Assembly: GCA_018266845.1 (NCBI GenBank) | Contig: JAFDZO010000005.1 | Span: 1-64,000 of the forward strand | Reading direction: 5' to 3' | Source of the DNA: Bacteroidota bacterium | GTDB lineage: Bacteria; Bacteroidota; Ignavibacteria; Tepidaquicellales; Tepidaquicellaceae | Length of the DNA stretch: 64,000 nt | In this document: piece by piece, positions 1 through 8,995 of the stretch | Numbering within the stretch: the stretch's first letter is position 1 | Layout of the letters: every line of letters begins with the position of its first letter | Made by a program: the position numbers and the translations under genes | The notes under the pieces: model-generated | Told to the model about the DNA's origin: nothing | Databases searched by the model: none | What the model saw: the letters and a program-made list of their open reading frames with translations, nothing else

Positions 1-10
1 CCGTTTCACC

Positions 11-60
11 GCGAAACAGAGTTTCGCAAACAATGCATTCCCAAAGAGGGTTTGGGAATG
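11..60. repeat. Two adjacent short palindromes
   Basis: Positions 11-27 form a perfect hairpin (GCGAAAC, loop AGA, GTTTCGC). Positions 36-60 form a second (CATTCCCAAA, loop GAGGG, TTTGGGAATG). They belong to the same class of short intergenic hairpins seen near 12.8, 54.1 and 62.3 kb. There is no T-run, so they are not simple terminators. Confidence 0.7.
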
Positions 61-132
61 AGAACCAAGAATTTAAAATTACAAATTAGAACTTAACAGC
101 GCTGGGGTTAGGGTGGTCAAGACATAATTCTT

Positions 133-1776
133 ATGAAAAAAATTATTATAACATTATTGCTTCTCGCTTCTATTCCCTCTTTTGCGCAGATGGCGCAGCA
201 GTGGCAGAAACAATTTGGATTTCCTCAGTATGGTGGAGCTTATCCATGGGGGATGGTAATGGATGATAGCAGCAACATTTACAATATATGTCAGGTTGTT
301 ACATTACAGCCAACTTTAACTACTACGATTGATCCTGTTATCTATAAATTAAATAGAAATGGAGAGATTGTTTGGTACAAAAACTTAGGTTTGGATTTTT
401 TTCACGAAGAACACCCTATGTCTATAAAAATAGATTCAAACAATCAAATTTATTTTCTTTGCTCTATTAATGATAGCAGCAGATTTAATATTCACATATT
501 CAAATTTAATACTTCCGGTGAAATTATCTGGAATAAAAAAATAGCTATGTCAGATTATTCTGACCGCCATAAAATAGAGCTAAATGAAAATGGGGTGATC
601 TATACTAATATAAATTCACTCGACCTAAATTATGCCTACCAAAAAAAATTGTATAAAATAAATTCATCTGGAAGTACTATAGACTCAATTGGAATTTCAT
701 CAAATAATTTATCAGCCTCAATTGAAGATTTTACAATATCAAAAAATGGCAAACTGCTTATTCTATCAAAAAGTGTTCATAAAAATGACGTGAAAAGCTA
801 CATATCTTTAGCTGATAGTTCACATAATGTATTATGGACAAAAGAATTAAACTACTCCGGGTATCCTTCAAATATGCAGTTTGCGAATGATAGTTCTATG
901 TATGTTTGCTTTTATAGAAATGAGCTTTTGTATGGTATAGTGTTAGACCTTTATAAATATGATGTGAACGGAAATTTAATGTGGTTCAATGAAACTCTAG
1001 GACCGATTGAAATAAGTAATTATGTTGATTATGAAAAATTATATCCGAAACTTTTGATTTCTAACGATAATAATCTTTTATGTTTCAGTACGGCAAAAAC
1101 ATTTTTGTTCAGTACAAGAGAGACTTTTCTTATAAGAAAACTTAATGCAAATAATGGAGATTCAATCTGGACATTTCGAGTATCAGATTACATTTCTTCA
1201 AGCAGTCAATTAGCAAACGCGCTAATTGATTCATCAGGAAACATTTATGCTTGCGGAAATGCTAACTTTTCATATTCCACTGGTAATAGTTATGTAATAG
1301 CAAAACTTTCTTCGTTCGGCCAGTTACTCCGACTCACAAAAAATGAAAATGTATTGAGCTATAGATTTGAACCACAAAATATTATATTAAATAAAAATAA
1401 TGAGCTTTATGTCAACGGCGCTTATTCCTTGCCTCAATATGGACACGAAATGTCTATGACAATAAAATATTCCCAGCCCGTTAATGTTTCTCCTATGGAA
1501 AACTCAATGCCGGAGAAATTTTCTTTGTATCAAAACTACCCCAACCCTTTCAACCCCAATACAGTAATCAGTTTTCAGCTGCCCGTTCATAGCTTTGTGA
1601 ATATAAAAGTCTTTGACATCAACGGAAGAGAAGTATCGGAGTTAGTAAACGAAAAATTATCCGCGGGAGAATACAAAATTAATTTCAACGGAGCATTGCT
1701 TTCTAGCGGAGTATATTATTACAAAATGACTACGGAAAATTTTTCGGAAACAAAAAAAATGATTTTAGTGAAATGA
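133..1776 (+). CDS. Secreted beta-propeller protein with T9SS sorting domain
   Basis: A 547-aa exported protein. Residues 1-19 are a signal peptide ending SFAQ. The body (about 25-450) has recurring strands of the type Y-K-L-N-R-N-G-E-I-V-W, F-N-T-S-G-E-I-I-W and I-Y-F/A-C, which fit a PQQ/NHL-like beta-propeller. Residues about 458-547 are a T9SS type A sorting domain (QNYPNPFNPNTV, closing KMILVK). This domain should direct export through the outer membrane and surface attachment or release. The next gene is a tandem paralogue with the same leader and the same C-terminus, and its stop codon nearly touches this one. The ligand is not evident. The start is the only one that gives a clean signal peptide. 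Sorting-domain call is firm; propeller fold is inferred from the repeat pattern. Confidence 0.95.
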   Translation: MKKIIITLLLLASIPSFAQMAQQWQKQFGFPQYGGAYPWGMVMDDSSNIYNICQVVTLQPTLTTTIDPVIYKLNRNGEIVWYKNLGLDFFHEEHPMSIKIDSNNQIYFLCSINDSSRFNIHIFKFNTSGEIIWNKKIAMSDYSDRHKIELNENGVIYTNINSLDLNYAYQKKLYKINSSGSTIDSIGISSNNLSASIEDFTISKNGKLLILSKSVHKNDVKSYISLADSSHNVLWTKELNYSGYPSNMQFANDSSMYVCFYRNELLYGIVLDLYKYDVNGNLMWFNETLGPIEISNYVDYEKLYPKLLISNDNNLLCFSTAKTFLFSTRETFLIRKLNANNGDSIWTFRVSDYISSSSQLANALIDSSGNIYACGNANFSYSTGNSYVIAKLSSFGQLLRLTKNENVLSYRFEPQNIILNKNNELYVNGAYSLPQYGHEMSMTIKYSQPVNVSPMENSMPEKFSLYQNYPNPFNPNTVISFQLPVHSFVNIKVFDINGREVSELVNEKLSAGEYKINFNGALLSSGVYYYKMTTENFSETKKMILVK

Positions 1777-1784
1777 TTCACTTC

Positions 1785-1826
1785 ACTTTCCTCTCCTGTT
1801 TTGAGGAGGGAAAGGGTGGTCAAAAC
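1785..1826 (+). repeat. Dispersed repeat in the intergenic leader (GGAGGG...AGGGTGGTCAA)
   Basis: An imperfect hairpin (CTCCTGTTTTGAGGAG) is followed by AAAGGGTGGTCAAAAC just before the start at 1836. The leader of the first gene carries the related GGGGTTAGGGTGGTCAA at 104-120, and 3483-3515 carries CTCCTC/GAGGAG plus GGTTAGGGGTGGTTT. The repeat therefore sits directly 5' of both genes of the tandem pair and again 3' of the second. Confidence 0.6.
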
Positions 1827-1835
1827 ATAAATCCT

Positions 1836-3470
1836 ATGAAAAAAATAATTATTACATTCTTACTCCTCACATCAGTTCCCTCTTTTGCGCAGATGACTCC
1901 GATGTGGAAAAATTCATTCGGAGTTCCAACTTACAGCGCAGGATATGCAAAGTCATCAGTTTGTGATAGTCTCGGAAATATTTATGTGCTCGATGATGTG
2001 GTAAATTATAATTCTTTAGAAAATACATGCCATGAACCTGTGCTGCGCAAAATAAGCGCTCAGGGTGAATCGTTATGGTTTATACAATTTGCAAATATAC
2101 ATTGCATTGACCAGGCAGGATTTAATTTAAAAATTAAGGATGGTTTTTTATATGCAACTTATACAAAATACGATTCCGGCGGTGGCGGTGCGAAATTTTG
2201 TGTTTCAAAAATTTCTCTTTCAGGGACAATTAAATGGGAGAAAAAACTGTTTGGAACTTATACTAACCACTACCCAATTGATAAACAATTTTTATTTGAT
2301 AATGCAGGTAATATTCTTGTCTCCTGCCGTACTGATTACAGGATATGGAAACTTGATATAAATGGAAATATTCTTGATACAACAAAGACTACAGTAAACG
2401 GAAACATCGCATGCTATTATACATTTAAGATTTACCAGGATAAAATTATCTCTATAGTTTGGTACAGCGAAAATAATCAGCAAAGATTTTTTCTCAATTG
2501 TTCCAATTTCGACGGAACAACTTTATGGACAAAAGAGATTTTTCCATATGAATTTGCCCAGCTTTTGCTGGGAGAAGACGGTTCAATTTATGAACATCAC
2601 AGAAGATACGAAACGCTCACAGGATATTTTCACTCTATAAATAAATACAATTTTTTAGGTAATCTTCTCTGGAGTAAAGAAACTTTAGCTATTACACAAA
2701 ATCAGGGAAACTATTCGGAGTTTGATGATTTCCCTATTCTCATTAATGCAAAAGACGGAAATCTTATTTTTTCAAACACTGCCGCGGTTACTTTATACAG
2801 CAGTCAGATTACTTCGGTTGTTAAAAAATTCAGCTCTGTAACAGGTGATTCACTATGGACTTTTCGCCTTTATTCTATGTATCCCTATTTCAGCGTTGCT
2901 ACCAGTCTTCTTCAGGATTCATTGGGATTTATTTATGCAGGTTCACAAATTGGTTTTCTTCAAAATTATTATACGGGTAACAGCTACGGGATAATTAAAT
3001 TTTCTCCTGATGGAAACATTGTCAGGAAAACTTTTAATGATAATTTCCTTGACGGTATGTTTGTTCCTGCATATATGAACATTTTGCCGAATAACGATTT
3101 AGCTGTTACAGGATATTATGATACTCAAGCGTTATCTTATTCACAGGAAGTTACAATGCGTTACTCGCAGCCGCTTGCAATTTTTGAAAATGAAAATCTG
3201 AAAATTTATAAGTTTTCTCTCTACCAAAACTATCCCAACCCGTTCAACCCTAATACAGTCATCAGTTTTCAATTACCGGTTAATAGCTTTGTAAATATAA
3301 AAGTCTTTAACATCAACGGAAGAGAAGTATCTGAACTTGTAAACGAAAAATTATCCGCCGGAGAATACAAGATTGATTTCAATGGAAGTTTATTGCCAAG
3401 CGGAGTTTATTATTATAAGATGACTACGGAAAATTTTTCGGAAACAAAGAAAATGATTTTAGTTAAGTAG
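1836..3470 (+). CDS. Secreted beta-propeller protein with T9SS sorting domain (paralogue of the preceding gene)
   Basis: A 544-aa protein from the ATG at 1836. An earlier in-frame ATG at 1773 overlaps the previous stop and would put 21 polar residues before the signal peptide (MKKIIITFLLLTSVPSFAQ), so I prefer 1836. The body repeats W-F/Y...K-I-S...G-x-L/I-W units as in the preceding protein and is probably a PQQ/NHL-like propeller. The last ~88 residues are a T9SS type A sorting domain almost identical to the neighbour's. The passenger parts have diverged much more than the C-termini. The two genes are close enough (about 60 bp) to be co-transcribed. Biochemical role unknown. Confidence 0.93.
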   Translation: MKKIIITFLLLTSVPSFAQMTPMWKNSFGVPTYSAGYAKSSVCDSLGNIYVLDDVVNYNSLENTCHEPVLRKISAQGESLWFIQFANIHCIDQAGFNLKIKDGFLYATYTKYDSGGGGAKFCVSKISLSGTIKWEKKLFGTYTNHYPIDKQFLFDNAGNILVSCRTDYRIWKLDINGNILDTTKTTVNGNIACYYTFKIYQDKIISIVWYSENNQQRFFLNCSNFDGTTLWTKEIFPYEFAQLLLGEDGSIYEHHRRYETLTGYFHSINKYNFLGNLLWSKETLAITQNQGNYSEFDDFPILINAKDGNLIFSNTAAVTLYSSQITSVVKKFSSVTGDSLWTFRLYSMYPYFSVATSLLQDSLGFIYAGSQIGFLQNYYTGNSYGIIKFSPDGNIVRKTFNDNFLDGMFVPAYMNILPNNDLAVTGYYDTQALSYSQEVTMRYSQPLAIFENENLKIYKFSLYQNYPNPFNPNTVISFQLPVNSFVNIKVFNINGREVSELVNEKLSAGEYKIDFNGSLLPSGVYYYKMTTENFSETKKMILVK

Positions 3471-3849
3471 GTCAATGTTCCCCTCCTCTTTCGAGGAGCG
3501 GTTAGGGGTGGTTTACATCGTTCCAACTCGATGCTTGTCCCGCCAAAGGCGGGAGCTAGGGAATATACAAGGTTACTTTACAAATTTGAATCTATATTAT
3601 AAATTCTTTATTGTGAATTCTGAATTGTAAAATCTGTGCCATCATAAAAATCATACTCATCCGTGTTCCCTGTAATACAATTCCAAAGAAAAACTCAAAA
3701 TCTCGTTCAAACAAACTCTGTTAAAACAACAGAATATCCCCCGTTTTGCATAATCTCGGAATAAAAAACTGTTTTAACTATTATTTATTTCGCAGCCTCC
3801 AAAATAAGCGTAAGTTTTAAATCTGCAATCTGTCCTCTGAACTCTGAAA
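3471..3849. other. Intergenic region with two hairpins
   Basis: No coding sequence recognised. Positions 3483-3498 form CTCCTC-TTTC-GAGGAG followed by GGTTAGGGGTGG. Positions 3539-3553 form a perfect hairpin CCCGCC-AAA-GGCGGG. The remainder is AT-rich with nothing further that I can name. It separates two genes that converge (plus-strand stop at 3470, minus-strand stop at 3850). Confidence 0.5.
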
Positions 3850-4872
3850 TCAGCGAAACCGCTCCCTTTTCAGCCTTTCCGCTGCCTCCTTCAAACCGCT
3901 AAAATTCGACTGGTTTTGCACTTTATCATAATACCCGTCCGCCTTGCCACGATTACCCATAAGGTCGTAAGCCATGCCCAGCTTCAGCCAGCCGTCAGCG
4001 GCTATCTCAGTCGTCTCTTTATCCACTTTCCGGCTCAATTCTTCAGCTTTCAGGAGGTTCTTTTCCGCCTCCGGTAAGTTCCTTTGAAATAAGTAGCTTA
4101 CGCCCAGATAATAATGCGATTCCCGCCTCAATTTCTCATTAAATCCGAAGATATTGGAGTCGCACAAAGCCAGCGTTTTTTGCCAGCCGTCAATGGCAGC
4201 AGACCAGTTCGACTGCCCGATATAGCTCCTGTTCAAAAGCTGCCTAAAAAAGGCATTTTGCGGGTAAGCCGTAACAAGCTCCTGCCCGTAAATCTGCGCC
4301 TCATGGTAGTTTTTCTCATAAATTGAATAAAGGTAGGCAAGAATGAACTTTGCCTCCGTCCGGGCATATAGCGATGTGCTCGCTATCTCCTTTATCTGTG
4401 CCAGCCCCTTGAGCTTATCTCCCTTTGGAAAGATAATCATAAGCGGCTTAATTACAGGATACTTATCGGGTACGTATTCAGCAAAATAATTGTATATTCC
4501 CAAACCGAATTTCACATCGGGATTGTTGGGGTTCAGCTCGTTTGCCCTATCCAGCAGGTTCAACGCCGTCTTGCCGTCTTGGGCAGCTTTTAGCCAGCTA
4601 TCCTTCAGGCTATAAACCAGCCCCCTATAGCCAAGCGCTCCACCCTTATAAAAAAGGGCATTGGCATCATCTTCGTTTTTATCAAGCAGCTTATCGCAAA
4701 CCGATTCCACTTTTTCTATTTTCTTGAAAAAATCCTCGTAAAACGCTTCATTATCCCTCTCTATATTAACAGCCCACCAGCTTGTCATCGCATCGAAAAA
4801 ATAGCCTTCGGGCTTATCAGGGTTAGCGCTGATTACCTCTTTGAAAATACTCCGCGCAGAATCAAACTTCAC
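3850..4872 (-). CDS. Exported tetratricopeptide-repeat protein (5' end extends past the first canonical start)
   Basis: From the GTG at 4872 the protein is 340 aa of helix-turn-helix TPR pairs (for example ANELNPNNPDVKFGLGIYNY, and A-E-K-N-L-L-K-A-E-E-L near the end). TPR proteins are scaffolds for protein interactions, and no catalytic motif is visible. The reading frame stays open upstream for another 44 codons to a stop at 5005-5007. That extension encodes a convincing signal peptide ending SDSFAQ, so the GTG is unlikely to be the true start. The extension has no ATG, GTG or TTG. The natural candidate is ATT at 5004-5002, which would give a 384-aa periplasmic or surface protein. It is transcribed alone, against its neighbours. 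Confidence 0.88.
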   Translation of the reverse strand: MKFDSARSIFKEVISANPDKPEGYFFDAMTSWWAVNIERDNEAFYEDFFKKIEKVESVCDKLLDKNEDDANALFYKGGALGYRGLVYSLKDSWLKAAQDGKTALNLLDRANELNPNNPDVKFGLGIYNYFAEYVPDKYPVIKPLMIIFPKGDKLKGLAQIKEIASTSLYARTEAKFILAYLYSIYEKNYHEAQIYGQELVTAYPQNAFFRQLLNRSYIGQSNWSAAIDGWQKTLALCDSNIFGFNEKLRRESHYYLGVSYLFQRNLPEAEKNLLKAEELSRKVDKETTEIAADGWLKLGMAYDLMGNRGKADGYYDKVQNQSNFSGLKEAAERLKRERFR

Positions 4873-5004
4873 ATTGTAAATGAAGTTTATTCCCTGCAGG
4901 ATTTTCGTTTCAAGGTTTGTTTGAGCGAAGCTATCGGAAAGTGAAATGGAAAAAAGAAATGAAAGAAATATTATATTAACCGGTTTGATATAAGTTCTAT
5001 TAAT
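4873..5004 (-). other. In-frame signal-peptide extension of the TPR gene without a canonical start codon
   Basis: Read in frame with the TPR gene, this stretch encodes I-N-R-T-Y-I-K-P-V-N followed by IIFLSFLFSISLSDSFAQ and then TNLETKILQGINFIYN. That is a positively charged N-region, a hydrophobic core and a signal-peptidase site typical of this genome. The first codon after the upstream stop is ATT where ATG would be expected. This could be a non-canonical ATT start, a start-loss mutation, or a base-call error. Confidence 0.7.
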
Positions 5005-5007
5005 TTA

Positions 5008-5640
5008 TACAGATTACAGCGTTGGAATACAGAAAAAGTTCCGGCAGGTTTTTTCCTTCCGGAGAGCTGCCTTAGGGGTAGTCTAACAATCCGGAAGGAA
5101 TAACTTCTGTAATGCTCTTATTTTAAAAAAAACGCTTTTTTTTGGAAAGAGCTTCTAAGCATTTGATGTACATTGGCAAACATTTTAGTATCCCCCTATA
5201 TCTGCATTGGCAGTTAGTTAATCTAAGTAACTTATGCCTCCCTAAGATATAAAATAATTTTTCTTTTTTATAGTCTAATTATTTTTTCTATTGTTACAGC
5301 TTCTCCGTCATTGAAAATTCCCGGATATAAATCCATCAAATTCGTTTTACTTAATTTTCTAACTGAAACTTTCGACTCAGATTTGGGATTGATTTGGTTT
5401 CCTACAGCATCATGGAAAGCAAAATCCGCATTAATAGTAATTTGTTCAATGGAATATTTAGCTAAAAAAATCTTTGCAAAAAGAATTTTGCTAAACTAAT
5501 TTTACTTTAACAGATTTCAACTGTTACCAAAATATAGAAAAAAATTTACCTATCTGTTTGAATTTTTAAATGATAAATTTAAAAGCGCAAAGAGAGATTA
5601 ACTCAATTATTTTAAAATAAAAAGATTGGAGAAATCCTCT
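5008..5640. other. Intergenic region between TPR gene and sialidase-like gene
   Basis: Positions 5053-5063 and 5090-5100 form an 11-bp inverted repeat (TTCCTTCCGGA / TCCGGAAGGAA) enclosing CTTAGGGGTAGT, a relative of the dispersed repeat at 1785-1826. Positions 5268-5494 are open on the minus strand (separate entry). Positions 5545-5559 (TTTACCTATCTGTTT) recur exactly at 42554-42568. The segment presumably holds the promoter of the 5641 gene. Confidence 0.5.
5268..5494 (-). pseudogene. Possible coding remnant, about 72 codons without a start
   Basis: The minus strand is open from just after a TAG (5495-5497) to the TAA at 5268-5270. The product has ordinary protein-like composition, including IEQITINADFAFHD and LYPGIFNDGEAVTIEKII. 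There is no start codon except an internal ATG near the end. I do not recognise a family. A plus-strand frame (5311-5499) is open across the same stretch. I favour a decayed fragment on the minus strand, but a chance open frame in AT-rich DNA is possible. Confidence 0.25.
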
Positions 5641-8316
5641 ATGAAGTATTTCTTATTTTTCCTGGCAGTTTTATTTTCCGCAAATTTGTTCGCTCAAAGC
5701 AATTTTTCGACAGAGCAGATTCAAAAACTCTCCCGAATCCAATCAAAGATAACATTTGACGGCGAGGCTTACAAAAGCCGCTTTAGCACGGGAATAAAAC
5801 CTGCATACAATTTTCCAGAAGTTTCTTCAGATGCTTACTCTTCAATTTCATTTGTTCAGTTAAGTTCGCTAAGAAATTACTATGACTTAGAATCAAACGG
5901 CACTCCCCTGCAAATATGGCAGGATCCGTCTAATCCTAACAACATTCACGCAGTCTATACTTATTCCTCTCAGGAAACCGGATGGGCAGATAGAACTATT
6001 CAGTATTTTTTCAGCAGCGATAAAGGCGCAACGTGGGTATTTGTCGGAAATGTGCCTTCATCCGGCAGAGCAGGTTTCGGAACGATTAGCGGTTTAAGCA
6101 CGGGAGTTGCTTTAATAGGATGTCACACTAACGCAGGGATTTCAACAAATGTAAGAACTCAGTTCTTTGTTGATGCTTTCCCGGGCTTGGGTTCATTCAC
6201 AAACTTAGATCCCGGCGGCGCGGCGAATGCTTATATTTGGCCCAGAGTAGTTGGCGGATTGAATGTATCAATTACAAACAAATTTGTTTTTATTGCTTCT
6301 ACAAGCGGCGCCGATTCTTCATTTTATGGAATTGGAACATCTATCAACTCCTCAAATTTCGTTCCCTACTCAAGAATTAACGCAGACCCTGCCGAGTGCT
6401 ATTCAATCGCGAGAGGCTCTGACGGCAGAATAGGAATTGCATACAAGATTGATGATGCAAGGTTCCCCACAGAAGTTGGAGACGTTTACTTTACGGAATC
6501 AACAAACTTCGGCTCAAACTTTAACACACCTGTTAAAATTTTCGATGCAAATCTTAACACAGATTCACTTGGTAATCTAAGAGGTATTTCTATGGTTTAT
6601 AAAGGAAATACTCCATGCGTAGTATTTGAAACAATTAAGCAAACAACATCCGGCACATTCTTCCCTGCTTCACCAAGCAAAATAAGATTCTGGTCTCCCG
6701 CAGTAAACTCAGGAAACAGTTTAATCATAGCTGATGAAAACAATGTTCCTTTTGCGCCTGCGCGGGGAACCGTAGATGTTGAAGGACCTATTTGCAGACC
6801 TTCAATCGGAGCTTCAGCTGACGGCAATTTTTTATTCTGTTCAATGATGGTGCAGAATTCCGCTACCGGCGGATTTGATACGACAAGCTACAATGACATT
6901 TATCTTGCGCGTTCAAGCACAAGCGGCGCAACTTGGACAACTCCCGAAAGAATAACACCCACTGCCCCAAGAAACGACTGGGCATATGCAAGCATTTCCC
7001 CCTATAACGATATTAGCGGAAGTAACTATTATGTAAACTTAATGATGCAAAGAGATACAATACCGGGCAGCAATGTAAACACATCTGATACTAGAACAAA
7101 TGCAAGACCTTACTTCGTGAGAGTAGGTTATCAAGGCATAACAGTGCCTCCGGTGGTGCCTACATTAGTTTCACCTGTAAATAATTCGGTTAATCAAAGC
7201 TTAACACCCACATTAACGTGGACAGGCAACGGAGAATATTATCAGGTGCAGGTATCTACTACAAGCGGTTTTACAAATATTATCGTTGACCAGACTTTAT
7301 TTTTAAGTACATCATATCAGATACCTCCTCCAATTCTTACACAAAGCACGACATATTATTGGAGAGTAAAAGCATCGACAACGGGAGTTGGTTCAAGCGC
7401 ATTCTCATCTCCTTTTGCCTTTACTACTACAAGCGCATCATTGCCGGCTGCTCCGACACTTATAACTCCTTCAAACGGAGCGACGGGTGTAAGCACTTCT
7501 CCGGCTTTTGACTGGTTTGACGTTGCAGGAGCAACAAGCTTTAGATTGCAGGTTTCTACAAACAGCGGATTTGCGCCTGTGCTTTATGACTCTGCAAATA
7601 TTTCGCTTTCACAGCTAAATTTCCCAGCCGTTCTTCAAAACGCAACTACATACTATTGGAGGGTTTCAGCAAGCAACACGGCAGGAACAGGACAATACTC
7701 AACATCATACAGCTTCACAACTTCGGTTGCGCCTCCGGCTGCGCCTACTCTTTTTTCTCCTTCAAACGGAGCAATCGGCATATCCCTTACACCAACAATG
7801 GCATGGGTAGCTGTTTCGGGCGCTACAGGATATAGCATTCAGATAGCAACCGATTTGAACTTTAATAATGTTGTTTATAATGCAAACTCCGCTACTAATA
7901 TTCATGCTATTCCTTCAGGAACCCTGATATTAAACACTCTATATTTCTGGAGAGTAAGAGCATCTAACGCAGGAGGAAACGGTCCATATTCGGCAGTCTG
8001 GAATTTCCGTTCGACAACTGTAAATGTAAATACAATTGCAGGAGTTATTCCGACCGAATATAAACTTTACGGCAGCTATCCGAATCCGTTTAATCCGTCA
8101 ACTACAATCCGCTTTGATATTCCGAAGCATTCAGATGTTACCATAAAAGTATTTGATATGACCGGAAAGCAGGTAAGCGAGCTGATTAACTTGTCATTGG
8201 AAGCGGGAGCGTATGAAACTAAGTTTAATGCCTCTGCGCTTGCAAGCGGAATATATTATTACAGAATTGAAGCAGGAGAATTTTCGGATACTAAGAAAAT
8301 GATTCTTGTGAAGTAG
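5641..8316 (+). CDS. Secreted sialidase/BNR-like protein with three FnIII-like domains and T9SS sorting domain
   Basis: A 891-aa protein from ATG 5641. An upstream in-frame ATG at 5626 adds only MEKSS before the signal peptide MKYFLFFLAVLFSANLFAQ and is less likely; GGAG lies about 10 bp before 5641. Residues about 30-495 contain Asp-box-like motifs (SSDKGATW, SGATW) typical of sialidase/BNR propellers. Residues about 502-797 are three ~97-aa FnIII-like domains, each with P-T-L-x-x-P-x-N-x-x-x, a central W and a T-x-Y-x-W-R-V strand. Residues about 802-891 are the T9SS type A sorting domain (SYPNPFNPSTT, closing KMILVK). The FnIII units often serve as spacers or glycan binders. Sialidase activity is not claimed because no catalytic set was identified. 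Confidence 0.94.
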   Translation: MKYFLFFLAVLFSANLFAQSNFSTEQIQKLSRIQSKITFDGEAYKSRFSTGIKPAYNFPEVSSDAYSSISFVQLSSLRNYYDLESNGTPLQIWQDPSNPNNIHAVYTYSSQETGWADRTIQYFFSSDKGATWVFVGNVPSSGRAGFGTISGLSTGVALIGCHTNAGISTNVRTQFFVDAFPGLGSFTNLDPGGAANAYIWPRVVGGLNVSITNKFVFIASTSGADSSFYGIGTSINSSNFVPYSRINADPAECYSIARGSDGRIGIAYKIDDARFPTEVGDVYFTESTNFGSNFNTPVKIFDANLNTDSLGNLRGISMVYKGNTPCVVFETIKQTTSGTFFPASPSKIRFWSPAVNSGNSLIIADENNVPFAPARGTVDVEGPICRPSIGASADGNFLFCSMMVQNSATGGFDTTSYNDIYLARSSTSGATWTTPERITPTAPRNDWAYASISPYNDISGSNYYVNLMMQRDTIPGSNVNTSDTRTNARPYFVRVGYQGITVPPVVPTLVSPVNNSVNQSLTPTLTWTGNGEYYQVQVSTTSGFTNIIVDQTLFLSTSYQIPPPILTQSTTYYWRVKASTTGVGSSAFSSPFAFTTTSASLPAAPTLITPSNGATGVSTSPAFDWFDVAGATSFRLQVSTNSGFAPVLYDSANISLSQLNFPAVLQNATTYYWRVSASNTAGTGQYSTSYSFTTSVAPPAAPTLFSPSNGAIGISLTPTMAWVAVSGATGYSIQIATDLNFNNVVYNANSATNIHAIPSGTLILNTLYFWRVRASNAGGNGPYSAVWNFRSTTVNVNTIAGVIPTEYKLYGSYPNPFNPSTTIRFDIPKHSDVTIKVFDMTGKQVSELINLSLEAGAYETKFNASALASGIYYYRIEAGEFSDTKKMILVK

Positions 8317-8347
8317 TCTTTAGAAAAGATTCACCCTATAAATACAG

Positions 8348-8390
8348 AAATCCCGTTTCGAAGTATAATTTTCGGAACGGGATTTTTTTT
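8348..8390 (+). terminator. Rho-independent terminator of the sialidase-like gene
   Basis: AAATCCCGTTTCGAA and TTCGGAACGGGATTT form a near-perfect 15-bp stem around AGTATAATT, followed by a run of eight T. It starts 32 bp after the stop at 8316. Confidence 0.85.
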
Positions 8391-8418
8391 AAAAACAAGG
8401 AAAAGTGCCTTTAATTTT

Positions 8419-8896
8419 CGTTACAACGCCGGAGCGTTGTAACGGGGAAAGAGCATTGCATTGCTAACGTAGAGACGCAATGTATTGCGTCTCTACAGTT
8501 GCCACTTTGAATGCCATGACAAACTTTTTATCTAACTTTAGAGAGGTGCCTTAAATTTTGTTTCCTTTTAATAATTTATTATCTATGAAAAAAAATTTGT
8601 CGTTTAGTGAGTTTTAGAATACAGAATTTTTAATTCTCGTTACTACGCTCCGGCGTTGTAACGAGGGAAAGAGCATTGCATTACTAACGTAGAGACGCAA
8701 TGTATTGCGTCTCTACAGTTGCCCTTTAAATGCTATGACAAACTTTTTATCTAACTTTAGAGAGGTGCCTTAAATTTTGTTTCCTTTTGATAATTTATTA
8801 TCTATGAAAAAAAATTTGTCGTTTAGTGCGTTTTAGAATACAGAATTTTTAATTCCCGTTTTTTAATTCTCGTTACAACGCTCCGGCGTTGTAACG
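8419..8896. repeat. Tandem duplication (about 219-bp unit) bracketed by hairpins
   Basis: Hairpins of the form CGTTACAACG-C-TCC-GGCGTTGTAACG lie at 8419-8444 (core inverted), 8638-8663 and 8871-8896. The intervening ~219 bp is present twice with few differences. Each copy also carries a perfect palindrome GTAGAGACGCAA-TGTA-TTGCGTCTCTAC (8469-8496 and 8689-8716). The second copy has a 14-bp insertion before the third hairpin. No coding capacity is visible. Confidence 0.85.
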
Positions 8897-8995
8897 GGAG
8901 AAAACAACTCGCATGTTCTGTAGAAAATCATATTCATTATAACCGACTACATTCCAAAAATTTTTTCATTAGATTTAATCAGAAAAATCGGTGCT

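Noticed and set aside
5641-7150. Catalytic sialidase
   Set aside because: Asp-box-like motifs are present, but I could not identify the arginine triad or the Tyr/Glu pair, so only a sialidase-like fold is claimed.
8419-8896. Possible CRISPR array
   Set aside because: Only two or three repeats with palindromic cores, unit 219 bp, spacers almost identical to each other; not a CRISPR layout.
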